Positions 13,800 to 19,919 of a stretch of 19,919 nucleotides of DNA are shown here, one piece after another. Every line of letters starts with the position of its first letter. Position 1 is the stretch's first letter. The DNA is from Massilia sp. (GTDB lineage Bacteria; Pseudomonadota; Gammaproteobacteria; Burkholderiales; Burkholderiaceae_D). Location of the stretch: positions 1 to 19,919 of the forward strand of contig JAQGNM010000141.1 in assembly GCA_028291845.1 (NCBI GenBank), written 5' to 3'. The notes under the pieces were generated by a model. That model searched no databases, was not told where the DNA came from, and worked only from the letters and a program-made list of their open reading frames with translations. The position numbers and the translations under genes are program-made.

Positions 13800-15941
13800 A
13801 TGACCCGCAAGCTGTTCGTCACCACCGCCCTGCCCTACGCCAACGCCGCCTTTCACATCGGTCACATGATGGAATACATCCAGGCCGATATCTGGGTGCG
13901 GTTCCAGCGAATGCAGCGCGATGACGGCCTTGCCCGCGAAGTCATTTTCGTTTGCGCCGACGATACCCACGGTACGCCGATCATGATCGCCGCCGAAAAG
14001 GAAGGGATCACGCCGCAGCAATTCGTCGCAAAAATAGCTGCCGGCCGCCAGCAATATCTCGACGGCTTTCATATCGGCTTCGACAACTGGTATTCGACCG
14101 ATTCGCCGGAAAATGTCGAGCTCTCGCAAGGGATTTACCGCAAGCTGCGCGACGCCGGCCTGATCGTCACCAAGACGGTCGACCGCTTTTACGATCCGGT
14201 CAAAGGCATGTTCCTGGCCGACCGCAATATCAAGGGCGAATGTCCGAAATGCGGCGCCAGGGACCAATACGGCGACAATTGCGAAGTGTGCGGCGCCGCC
14301 TACCAGCCGACCGAACTGGTCAATCCGTTTTCCGTGTTTACCGGCTCGACGCCGGTCCTGAAACCGTCGGAACAGTACTTCTTTGCCCTGTCCGACCCGC
14401 GCTGCTACACCTTCCTCAAGGAATGGCTGAACACGCCCGGCCGCCTGCAGCCGGAAATGGTCAATAAAGTGTCGGAATGGCTGGGCGAAGCGGGCGAAAA
14501 GCTGGCCGACTGGGATATCTCGCGCGATGCGCCCTATTTCGGCATTCCGATCCCCGACGCGCCGGGCAAATTCTTTTATGTCTGGCTCGACGCACCGGTC
14601 GGCTATCTGGCCAGCCTGAAAAACTACTGCAGCAAAAAAGGCATCGATTTTGAAGCCCTGCTTCATAATCCCGCCACCGAGCAGGTTCACTTCATCGGCA
14701 AGGACATTGTTTCGTTCCACCTGCTGTTCTGGCCGGCCATGCTCAATTTCGCCGGGCACCCGATCATCGACAAGCTGAAAGTCAATGTGCACGGTCACCT
14801 GACCGTCAATAACGAAAAGATGTCGAAGTCGCGCGGCACCGGCATTTCGCCTTTGCGTTACCTCGATCTGAAAATGAACCCGGAGTGGCTCAGGTATTAC
14901 ATCGCCTTCAAATTGAATGCCAAAGTCGAAGACCTCGATTTCAGCGGCGACGATTTCGTCGCCCGCGTCAACAGCGACTTGATCGGCAAATACATCAATA
15001 TCGCCAGCCGTTGCGCCGGTTTCATCGCCAAGAAATTCGACGGCAAGCTGGCCGGCGAGTTGTCGCCGACCGCACGCGACTGGATATCGAAAGCCTTGAG
15101 CGTCGACGGCGCCGAGCGCCAGGTCAGCATCGCCAACAATTTCGAGAACCGCGAATTCGGCAAGGCCCTGCGCGAAATCATGGAGATCGCCGACATCACC
15201 AATCAGTATGTCGATGAAAACAAGCCGTGGATCCTGGCCAAGGACGACACCAAAGTCGCCGAGCTGCACGAAGTGTGCACCACCGCCCTGATCCTGTTCC
15301 GCCAGTTGACGATCTTGTTGTCGCCGGTGTTGCCGCACATCGCCGGGAGGGTCGCCGACATGCTGGGCGACAAGGAACTGTCCTGGCTCGACACGCAGGG
15401 CGAGGCCGTCTGGCAGCCGCTGCTGGGCCGCAGCATCGGCGCTTACAGCCACCTGATGCAGCGGGTCGATGCGAAGATGGTGGAAGATTTGTTCGACCGC
15501 CCGGCGGCGCCGCCGGCGGCTGCCGCGCCATTGGCGGCGCTGTTGACCGCCGCCCCGGCGGCCGGCGCCGTCGATGCGCAAGACATCGAAGCGCTGGCGC
15601 CGGAAATCAAGATCGACGATTTTATGAAGATCGATCTGCGCATCGCCAAAATCGTCAATTGCGAAACGGTCGAAGGCTCGGATAAACTGCTGCGCTTGAC
15701 CCTGGATGTGGGCGAAGGACGCCATCGCAATGTATTCTCCGGCATCAAGTCGGCGTACCAGCCGGAGCAGTTGATCGGCAAGCTGACGGTATTGGTGGCC
15801 AACCTGGCGCCGCGCAAGATGAAATTCGGCGTGTCGGAGGGCATGGTGTTGTGTGCTTCGGCGGCCGACGAGAAAGCCGATCCGGGTTTGTATGTGCTGG
15901 AGCCGCGGCCGGGTGCAAAACCCGGCATGCGGATTCGTTAG
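13800..15941 (+). CDS. metG: Methionyl-tRNA synthetase with C-terminal tRNA-binding domain
   Basis: This enzyme charges tRNA-Met and initiator tRNA with methionine in the cytoplasm. It is 713 residues. The HIGH motif is exact at 19-22 (AAFHIGHMMEY). The zinc site of the connective peptide is C148-x2-C151-x9-C161-x2-C164. KMSKS is exact at 340-344. After the anticodon-binding helical domain there is an Ala/Pro-rich linker (about 565-595), then an EMAPII/Trbp111-type domain from about 603 to the end (IDDFMKIDLRIAKIVNCE) that supports dimer formation and tRNA binding. Length is in the normal range for the long form. The ATG at 13800 gives MTRKLFVTTALPYAN, the standard N terminus. It diverges from apbC and is followed within a few bases by the palindromic repeats. 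Confidence 0.98.
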   Translation: MTRKLFVTTALPYANAAFHIGHMMEYIQADIWVRFQRMQRDDGLAREVIFVCADDTHGTPIMIAAEKEGITPQQFVAKIAAGRQQYLDGFHIGFDNWYSTDSPENVELSQGIYRKLRDAGLIVTKTVDRFYDPVKGMFLADRNIKGECPKCGARDQYGDNCEVCGAAYQPTELVNPFSVFTGSTPVLKPSEQYFFALSDPRCYTFLKEWLNTPGRLQPEMVNKVSEWLGEAGEKLADWDISRDAPYFGIPIPDAPGKFFYVWLDAPVGYLASLKNYCSKKGIDFEALLHNPATEQVHFIGKDIVSFHLLFWPAMLNFAGHPIIDKLKVNVHGHLTVNNEKMSKSRGTGISPLRYLDLKMNPEWLRYYIAFKLNAKVEDLDFSGDDFVARVNSDLIGKYINIASRCAGFIAKKFDGKLAGELSPTARDWISKALSVDGAERQVSIANNFENREFGKALREIMEIADITNQYVDENKPWILAKDDTKVAELHEVCTTALILFRQLTILLSPVLPHIAGRVADMLGDKELSWLDTQGEAVWQPLLGRSIGAYSHLMQRVDAKMVEDLFDRPAAPPAAAAPLAALLTAAPAAGAVDAQDIEALAPEIKIDDFMKIDLRIAKIVNCETVEGSDKLLRLTLDVGEGRHRNVFSGIKSAYQPEQLIGKLTVLVANLAPRKMKFGVSEGMVLCASAADEKADPGLYVLEPRPGAKPGMRIR

Positions 15942-15955
15942 TAGGGGACTGGCTA

Positions 15956-16075
15956 GGGGGACTGGCGCCGCAGGTGCCTGTCCCATGTTTCCGCTGCCAC
16001 TAAATTTTGATCTTTTGCCTCTTAAAAAAATGGGGACAGGCACCTGCGGTCCGAACGCGGCCCGGCCAGTCCCCC
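15956..16075. repeat. Inverted pair of REP-like palindromes (BIME-like)
   Basis: Two palindromic elements, 15956-15984 and 16032-16075, face each other across a 47-bp AT-richer spacer. The inner arms CCGCAGGTGCCTGTCCCAT (15968-15986) and the reverse complement at 16030-16049 match except for one extra G. The outer arms GGGGGACTGGC (15956-15966) and GCCAGTCCCCC (16065-16075) match exactly. An extra partial unit, GGGGACTGGCT, lies at 15944-15954. This fills the gap between the metG stop and the next gene. It may act as a transcription end or mRNA-stabilising structure. Confidence 0.8.
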
Positions 16076-16108
16076 CTGTTAAACGCGACAACAGTGAGAC
16101 CAATAACC

Positions 16109-17437
16109 ATGACCGAACGCACCTCCTTGCGCCACCTCCCCCACTCGAACCTGTTCAAGCAGGGCGACGTCTTCGTCCTGTTCGGCGAACTGTTCGGCCG
16201 CGGCTACGTCAACGGGCTGATCGATGAGGCGCGCAAGGCGGGCATGACCATCGTCGGCATCACCGTCGGCCGCCGCGACGACGACGGCAAGCTGCGCGAG
16301 CTCAACGCCGAGGAGCATGCCGAAGCCGAAGCCAAGCTGGGCGGCAAAATCATCAACGTGCCGCTGATGGCCGGTTTCGATCTGGACGCGCCCGAAGGCG
16401 AACAAAACCCGACCGAACTGTTGTCGGGCCTGACCCTGAAGAACTGGCAGGAAGAACAGCTCGACTGGGACAAGGTGGAAGCCTGCCGCCAGGTCGGCGT
16501 GCAGCGCTTCACGGCGTCGGCGGCGATCGTCATGAACCAGATCGACAAGCTGGTGCCGGACGGCGCCAACGTCTTTTTCGCCCACACCATGGCCGGCGGC
16601 ATCCCGCGCGTAAAGGCCTTCCTGGCCATCGCCAACCGCATCTACAAGGGCGCCGGCGAGCGTTTCATGTCCTCGCGCGCCCTGCTCGACAGCGATCTGG
16701 GTAAATTGATCCTGATGAATTTCGACGAAGTCACGGCCAACACCCTGCATCACCTGATCCACGCCAGCAGCGCCATCCGCGAACGCGCCGAGCGTACCGG
16801 CGGCCAGGTGCGCTACACCGCCTATGGCTACCACGGCACCGAGATCCTGATCGGTGGCAAGTACACCTGGCAGACCTACACCAATTACACCCAGGGCTAC
16901 GCCAAGATGCGCCTGGAAAGCGTCGCCGAGGCGGCTTGGGCGAAGGGCATCAGCGCCACTGTCTACAACTGCCCGGAAATCCGCACCAACTCCTCGGACC
17001 TGTTCGTCGGCGTCGAACTGTCGCTGTTCCCGCTGTTGACGGCGCTGAAGAAGGAAGCCGGCGAAGGTGCAAATGCGTGGGCCGAGCAGCAGTGGGCCAT
17101 CTGCCAGGACCTGCTGGAAGACGGCGTGTCCTTGCAATCCTTGCTCGACCGCATCGAGGCCTACAACAACGACGCCACCAGCGCCACCTTCCGCAATTTC
17201 GAGGCATGGCCAATGGACAACACGCCCGAACTCGCCGAGGTGATGATCAACACCTCGCACGACATGACCAAACTGCACAGGGACCGCAAGGAACTGATCA
17301 CCGATCACCTGTCGAGCCTGGTGCTGGAAGGCACCGGCCCCTTGATGTTCCACGCCACCGCCGAAAAAATCGCCCCGGTAGTGTGGCTCAACCACGACAT
17401 TATCGCCAAGCAGCTGATCGCTTTGCACGCGGATTAA
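16109..17437 (+). CDS. Putative enoyl-ACP reductase, FabV-like/'FabMG'-type
   Basis: The family assignment of this 442-residue protein is tentative. Near the start, DVFVLFGELFGRGYVNGLIDEA (20-41, quoted as DVFVLFGELFG and RGYVNGLIDEA) looks like the first strand, Gly-rich turn and helix of a Rossmann fold, followed by TIVGITVGRR. Near 257-270, YTNYTQGYAK gives Tyr257-x8-Lys266, the catalytic spacing of FabV-type enoyl reductases, followed by a helix (MRLESVAEAAWAKG) like that of the SDR enoyl reductases. I recall similar proteins being annotated as 'FabMG family enoyl-ACP reductase', but cannot confirm it. If right, it would reduce enoyl-ACP with NAD(P)H in fatty acid synthesis and might be triclosan-insensitive. 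The ATG at 16109 begins MTERTSLRHLPHSNLFKQGD; a longer frame reaches back into the repeats and is rejected. It is a single gene between repeats and the DUF3460 promoter. Confidence 0.6.
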   Translation: MTERTSLRHLPHSNLFKQGDVFVLFGELFGRGYVNGLIDEARKAGMTIVGITVGRRDDDGKLRELNAEEHAEAEAKLGGKIINVPLMAGFDLDAPEGEQNPTELLSGLTLKNWQEEQLDWDKVEACRQVGVQRFTASAAIVMNQIDKLVPDGANVFFAHTMAGGIPRVKAFLAIANRIYKGAGERFMSSRALLDSDLGKLILMNFDEVTANTLHHLIHASSAIRERAERTGGQVRYTAYGYHGTEILIGGKYTWQTYTNYTQGYAKMRLESVAEAAWAKGISATVYNCPEIRTNSSDLFVGVELSLFPLLTALKKEAGEGANAWAEQQWAICQDLLEDGVSLQSLLDRIEAYNNDATSATFRNFEAWPMDNTPELAEVMINTSHDMTKLHRDRKELITDHLSSLVLEGTGPLMFHATAEKIAPVVWLNHDIIAKQLIALHAD

Positions 17438-17448
17438 CCGCCGAACAC

Positions 17449-17490
17449 CGCAACTTGCCTTTTTAGCATGATGCTAGAGCGCAAGTCGCG
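17449..17490. promoter_or_regulatory. Nested dyads upstream of the DUF3460-scpA genes
   Basis: The outer arms cgcaacttgc (17449-17458) and gcaagtcgcg (17481-17490) pair at nine of ten positions. Inside them is TAGCATGATGCTA (17464-17476), a perfect 6-bp dyad around one base. The structure ends one base before the predicted -10 box. No T run follows on the plus strand, so it does not look like an intrinsic terminator of the upstream gene. An operator or processing site is possible. Confidence 0.45.
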
Positions 17491-17491
17491 G

Positions 17492-17497
17492 TAGAAT
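17492..17497 (+). promoter_or_regulatory. Candidate -10 box for DUF3460-scpA
   Basis: TAGAAT lies 30 bp upstream of the DUF3460 ATG. No good -35 box is found at 16-18 bp; that position is occupied by the inner dyad at 17464-17476. Confidence 0.4.
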
Positions 17498-17527
17498 ACC
17501 CTGTTTGCTTCTCCACATTGGCCATCT

Positions 17528-17737
17528 ATGAAACTCTCCAAACAATTCGACCGCTACGAGTCCGACCACACCTTGTTCATCAAAAAGCTCAAGGAAGCCA
17601 ATCCGCAGATCGAAGCGGGCCAGGCCGAAGGTCGCGCCCTGCTGTGGGAAAAAGCGCCGACCGCGCTCACCGAGCAGCAACGCAATGCCGAATCGCGCGT
17701 CAAGCAGCAAGCCTACGTGTACCAAAACAAGCTTTAA
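17528..17737 (+). CDS. DUF3460 family small protein
   Basis: This is a 69-residue soluble protein of unknown function. It matches the betaproteobacterial DUF3460 pattern: YESDHTLFIKKLKEANPQIE near 10-29, then AGQAEGRALLWEK (30-42) and the C-terminal AYVYQNKL. It is charged, with no signal peptide or membrane helix, and is probably mostly helical. It lies directly upstream of scpA with a 42-bp gap, an arrangement I associate with Burkholderiales. A promoter-like TAGAAT precedes it. The short 5' leader leaves little room for a ribosome binding site, and none is obvious before the ATG at 17528. Confidence 0.85.
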   Translation: MKLSKQFDRYESDHTLFIKKLKEANPQIEAGQAEGRALLWEKAPTALTEQQRNAESRVKQQAYVYQNKL

Positions 17738-17779
17738 GCGCAAGCCGCAAGCATACGGTCACGACACCGGGATATCAGC

Positions 17780-18622
17780 ATGCTGCCGGATCAGGGGACG
17801 GCACTGGCGCCAGTCCCGCAACCAGCGGGCGCCGATGCCGCCATAGCCAGCACCGCCCGCCTGTACGGCGAGCCCTTGCTGCGCATGCCGAGCGACCTGT
17901 ACATCCCGCCGGACGCGCTGGAAATCTTTCTGGACGCCTTCGAAGGGCCGCTCGACCTGCTGCTCTACCTGATCCGCAAGCAAAACTTCAACATCCTCGA
18001 TATTCCGATGGCGCAGCTCACCTTGCAATATCTGAAATATGTCGAGCAGATTCGCCTGCACAACCTCGAACTGGCCGCCGAGTACTTGCTGATGGCGGCC
18101 ATGCTGATCGAAATCAAATCGCGCATGCTGCTGCCGCAACGCAGCGCCGGCCCCGAACTGGAGGTGGACGATCCCCGTGCCGAACTGGTGCGCCGCCTGC
18201 TCGAGTACGAGCAAATCAAGGTGGCGGCGCGCGAACTGAATGCCCTGCCCCAGCTCGAGCGCGATTTTCTCCGCCCCGAACTGTTCATCGAGCAAAGCAA
18301 CATCACCGTCTGGCCGCATGTCGACCCCGGCGACCTGCAACGGGCCTGGCTCGACGTCATGAAACGGGCGACCCTGGTCCAGCACCACCGCATCAGCCGC
18401 CAGGAATTATCCGTGCGCGAGCATATGACGGCGATTTTGCGGCGCCTGCAAAGCACCCGCTTTGTCGAATTTTCCGAGCTGTTCGAGGGCCAGGGCGGCG
18501 TGCCGATCGTCGTCGTCCACTTTGTCGCCATGCTGGAACTGGCCAAGGAAACCCTGATTGAAATCACCCAGGCCGAGCCTTTTGCGCCGATCTACGTGCG
18601 CCTGGCCTATTCGCCGGTGTGA
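17780..18622 (+). CDS. scpA: Segregation and condensation protein A (kleisin)
   Basis: ScpA is the kleisin subunit that bridges SMC heads and, with ScpB, organises and segregates the chromosome. The 280 residues contain the family signature FLDAFEGPLDLLLYLIRKQNFNILDIP (51-77, quoted as FEGPLDLLLYLIRKQ), the second block EYLLMAAMLIEIKSRMLLP, and the C-terminal winged-helix region (VVVHFVAMLELAKE). Conserved sequence starts near RLYGEPLLRMPSDLYIPPDALE (about 27 onward). The first 26 residues are Ala/Pro-rich, and residues 5-13 are encoded by a REP-like palindrome, so they look like an added extension. CGGGA seven bases before the ATG at 17780 supports this start. No other in-frame ATG occurs before the conserved part. 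scpB is not in the window. panC follows after 40 bp. Confidence 0.95.
   Translation: MLPDQGTALAPVPQPAGADAAIASTARLYGEPLLRMPSDLYIPPDALEIFLDAFEGPLDLLLYLIRKQNFNILDIPMAQLTLQYLKYVEQIRLHNLELAAEYLLMAAMLIEIKSRMLLPQRSAGPELEVDDPRAELVRRLLEYEQIKVAARELNALPQLERDFLRPELFIEQSNITVWPHVDPGDLQRAWLDVMKRATLVQHHRISRQELSVREHMTAILRRLQSTRFVEFSELFEGQGGVPIVVVHFVAMLELAKETLIEITQAEPFAPIYVRLAYSPV
17794..17817. repeat. Divergent REP-like palindrome inside scpA
   Basis: The segment starts ggggac and ends gtccc. Its core is the 12-bp perfect palindrome actggcgccagt. The outer pairing is offset by three bases (ggc), so this is a weaker member of the GGGGAC...GTCCCC family. It is read through in frame as part of the nonconserved ScpA N terminus. 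Confidence 0.5.
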
Positions 18623-18662
18623 CGCCGGCTTCACTTTTGACTGTGCATTTTGACTGAAGACC

Positions 18663-19502
18663 ATGAAAATCATCTCCTCCATTGAAGAATTGCGCGACCA
18701 CCTGAGCGGGCAGTTGCGCACCGCGTTCGTGCCGACCATGGGCAATTTGCACGAAGGCCATCTTTCGCTGATGCGCCTGGCGCGCAAGCACGGCGACCCG
18801 GTGGTGGCGTCGATTTTCGTCAACCGCCTGCAATTCGGCCCCAACGAGGATTTCGAGAAATACCCGAGAACCTTTCAAAGCGATGTCGAAAAGCTGGAAA
18901 AGGAAGGTGTGTACATCCTGTTCGCCCCGACCGAAAAGGATCTGTACCCGGAGCCGCAGGAATTTCGCGTGCGCCCGCCGGACGATCTCGGCAACACCCT
19001 GGAGGGCGAATTCCGGCCGGGCTTTTTCGGCGGCGTCACCACGGTGGTGTTAAAACTGTTTTCCTGCGTGCGTCCCCGCGTGGCGGTGTTCGGCAAAAAG
19101 GACTACCAGCAGCTGATGATCGTGCGAAACATGGCGCGCCAGTTCGCGCTGCCGACCGAGATCATCGGTGCCGAAACCATTCGCGCCGACGACGGCCTCG
19201 CCCTTTCGTCGCGCAACATGTACCTGTCGGAAGCGGAGCGCGCCGAGGCGCCACGGCTGTACCAGGCCCTCAATTTCGTCGCCACCGAAATGCGCGCCGG
19301 CCACCTCGACGTGTTCCAGCTCGAGCACAAGGCGATGGAACAGCTGGCTGCCCACGGCTGGAATCCCGACTACATCTCGATCCGCAAGCGGGCCGACCTG
19401 CAGCCGCCGTCGGCCGGCGACCTGGCCCAGGGCAGCCCGCTGGTCGTGCTCGCCGCCGCCAGGCTCGGTACCACGCGCCTGATCGATAACCTCGAGATCT
19501 GA
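18663..19502 (+). CDS. panC: Pantothenate synthetase (pantoate-beta-alanine ligase)
   Basis: PanC joins pantoate and beta-alanine with ATP to make pantothenate, the precursor of coenzyme A, in the cytoplasm. The 279 residues carry FVPTMGNLHEGHLSL (22-36) with the nucleotide-binding H30-x2-H33. FVNRLQFGPNEDFEKYPR comes next. FGKKDYQQL, with the pantoate/ATP-contacting Lys-Asp, follows. The KMSKS-like loop region is IRADDGLALSSRN. Length is standard. In FVNRLQF the residue after Asn is Arg, where many homologs have Pro (FVNPxQF); I cannot say whether this matters. The ATG at 18663 follows the scpA stop by 40 bp with only a weak GAAG upstream, so co-transcription with scpA is likely. panB and panD are not in the window. 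Confidence 0.97.
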   Translation: MKIISSIEELRDHLSGQLRTAFVPTMGNLHEGHLSLMRLARKHGDPVVASIFVNRLQFGPNEDFEKYPRTFQSDVEKLEKEGVYILFAPTEKDLYPEPQEFRVRPPDDLGNTLEGEFRPGFFGGVTTVVLKLFSCVRPRVAVFGKKDYQQLMIVRNMARQFALPTEIIGAETIRADDGLALSSRNMYLSEAERAEAPRLYQALNFVATEMRAGHLDVFQLEHKAMEQLAAHGWNPDYISIRKRADLQPPSAGDLAQGSPLVVLAAARLGTTRLIDNLEI

Positions 19503-19514
19503 GTGGCTGCAAGC

Positions 19515-19919
19515 ATGTTCCCCACCCTCGTTCGCAAGGGCGCTCCCCGGCGTTCCGACGCACTCGACCGGATCGATGCCGACACCGCCGCCCACGAAAT
19601 GCGCGACCCGTTCGATATCGGCGAGGCGCTCGAAGCGCTGGCGCGCAGCGGCGAGGCGGTGACGGTGTACCCGGCGGCGCCGGGGTCCGAACTGCTGCTG
19701 GCGCGGATTCATTCGGTCGATCCGGAGCAGCCGACCTTCGTGCTCGACTTTGCAGGCGGCCTCCCGCCCACCGGCGCGGTCACGCTGGTCGCCTCGCTTG
19801 GCGGCAATGCCAAGCTGCAGTTCGAGCTGGCCCAGCAATGGCACGGCCTGCCGGACCAGCCTATCCTGGTGGCGGCGCAGTTCCCGCCTGCCTGCCTGGT
19901 GCTGAACCGGCGTTGCGGC
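19515..19919 (+). CDS. YcgR-like flagellar brake protein, N-terminal part (cut by right edge)
   Basis: 135 residues are open to the right edge. The visible part fits the YcgR N-terminal domain: PFDIGEALEALARSGEAVTVYP near 32-53, then LLLARIHSVDPEQPTFVLDF, then GAVTLVASLGGNAKLQFEL. YcgR proteins bind cyclic di-GMP through a C-terminal PilZ domain and slow the flagellar motor. The PilZ domain and its RxxxR motif would lie beyond the window, so the assignment rests on the N-terminal domain only. The ATG at 19515 is 12 bp after the panC stop, which suggests co-transcription. An earlier in-frame start is not excluded. No signal peptide is seen. Confidence 0.72.
   Translation, partial: MFPTLVRKGAPRRSDALDRIDADTAAHEMRDPFDIGEALEALARSGEAVTVYPAAPGSELLLARIHSVDPEQPTFVLDFAGGLPPTGAVTLVASLGGNAKLQFELAQQWHGLPDQPILVAAQFPPACLVLNRRCG

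Noticed and set aside
12548..13825. Longer apbC frame starting inside metG
   Set aside because: The extra 63 residues are low complexity and overlap metG. The ATG at 13636 has a good ribosome binding site and matches the usual N terminus.
13179..16103. 974-codon open frame on the minus strand, opposite metG
   Set aside because: It is the shadow of metG and part of apbC. The composition is typical of antisense translation and no family is recognisable.
16079..17428. 449-codon frame on the minus strand, opposite the FabV-like gene
   Set aside because: No domain is visible, whereas the plus-strand frame has strand/helix patterning and catalytic-type motifs.
16109..17437. First thought that this gene is phosphoenolpyruvate carboxykinase (pckG)
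   Set aside because: No PEPCK P-loop or metal-binding motifs are present and the length is too short. The Y-x8-K pattern points to an SDR-type reductase instead.
17464..17476. TAGCATGATGCTA as an intrinsic terminator of the FabV-like gene
   Set aside because: The stem is short and AT-containing, and no T run follows it on the plus strand.

Overview
The window is high-GC bacterial chromosome, most likely from a betaproteobacterium of the Oxalobacteraceae (Massilia/Janthinobacterium/Duganella type). This is inferred from protein flavour and gene order: divergent apbC(mrp)/metG, a DUF3460 gene followed by scpA and panC, a Cys-type formate dehydrogenase operon with DUF3305/DUF3306 genes, and short GGGGAC...GTCCCC palindromes scattered through it. 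No rRNA, tRNA, CRISPR array or prophage was recognised.

Layout. (1) 1-733, minus: 5' part of gltX, cut by the left edge. (2) 734-986: noncoding, with two tandem ~84-bp units each carrying a REP-like hairpin, then a probable terminator. (3) ~987-2107: an IS1595-family insertion sequence with 25-bp imperfect terminal inverted repeats and one transposase gene. (4) 2130-11356, minus: an eleven-gene formate dehydrogenase operon, in transcription order TorD-like chaperone, small Tat protein, catalytic subunit fdhA, FeS subunit fdhB, small lipoprotein, cytochrome b subunit fdhC, lipoprotein, small exported protein, DUF3305, DUF3306 and a polyferredoxin. A near-consensus sigma70 promoter lies just upstream, its 17-bp spacer almost filled by a dyad. 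(5) 11468-13636, minus: an RlmN/Cfr-like radical SAM methyltransferase and the FeS-cluster carrier ATPase apbC (mrp), separated by a good terminator. (6) 13800-19919, plus: metG, a pair of inverted REP-like palindromes, a FabV-like putative enoyl reductase, a DUF3460 protein, scpA, panC and the 5' part of a YcgR-like flagellar brake gene.

How it works together. The operon in (4) would make a periplasm-facing, membrane-anchored formate:quinone oxidoreductase. FdhA is exported by Tat with its cofactor, guarded by the TorD-like chaperone. Electrons pass through the four [4Fe-4S] clusters of FdhB to the hemes of FdhC. The DUF3305/DUF3306/polyferredoxin genes are a regular but poorly understood accessory set, and three small exported proteins with no assigned function are interleaved. 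The flanking genes are mostly housekeeping: translation, FeS assembly, chromosome condensation and pantothenate synthesis.

The less ordinary points are: the palindrome family, including two copies inside reading frames; the dyad in the fdh promoter; the small exported proteins of the operon; a transposase with a substituted catalytic residue immediately 3' of the operon; and the FabV-like reductase. I did not find an obviously new defence or mobile system.
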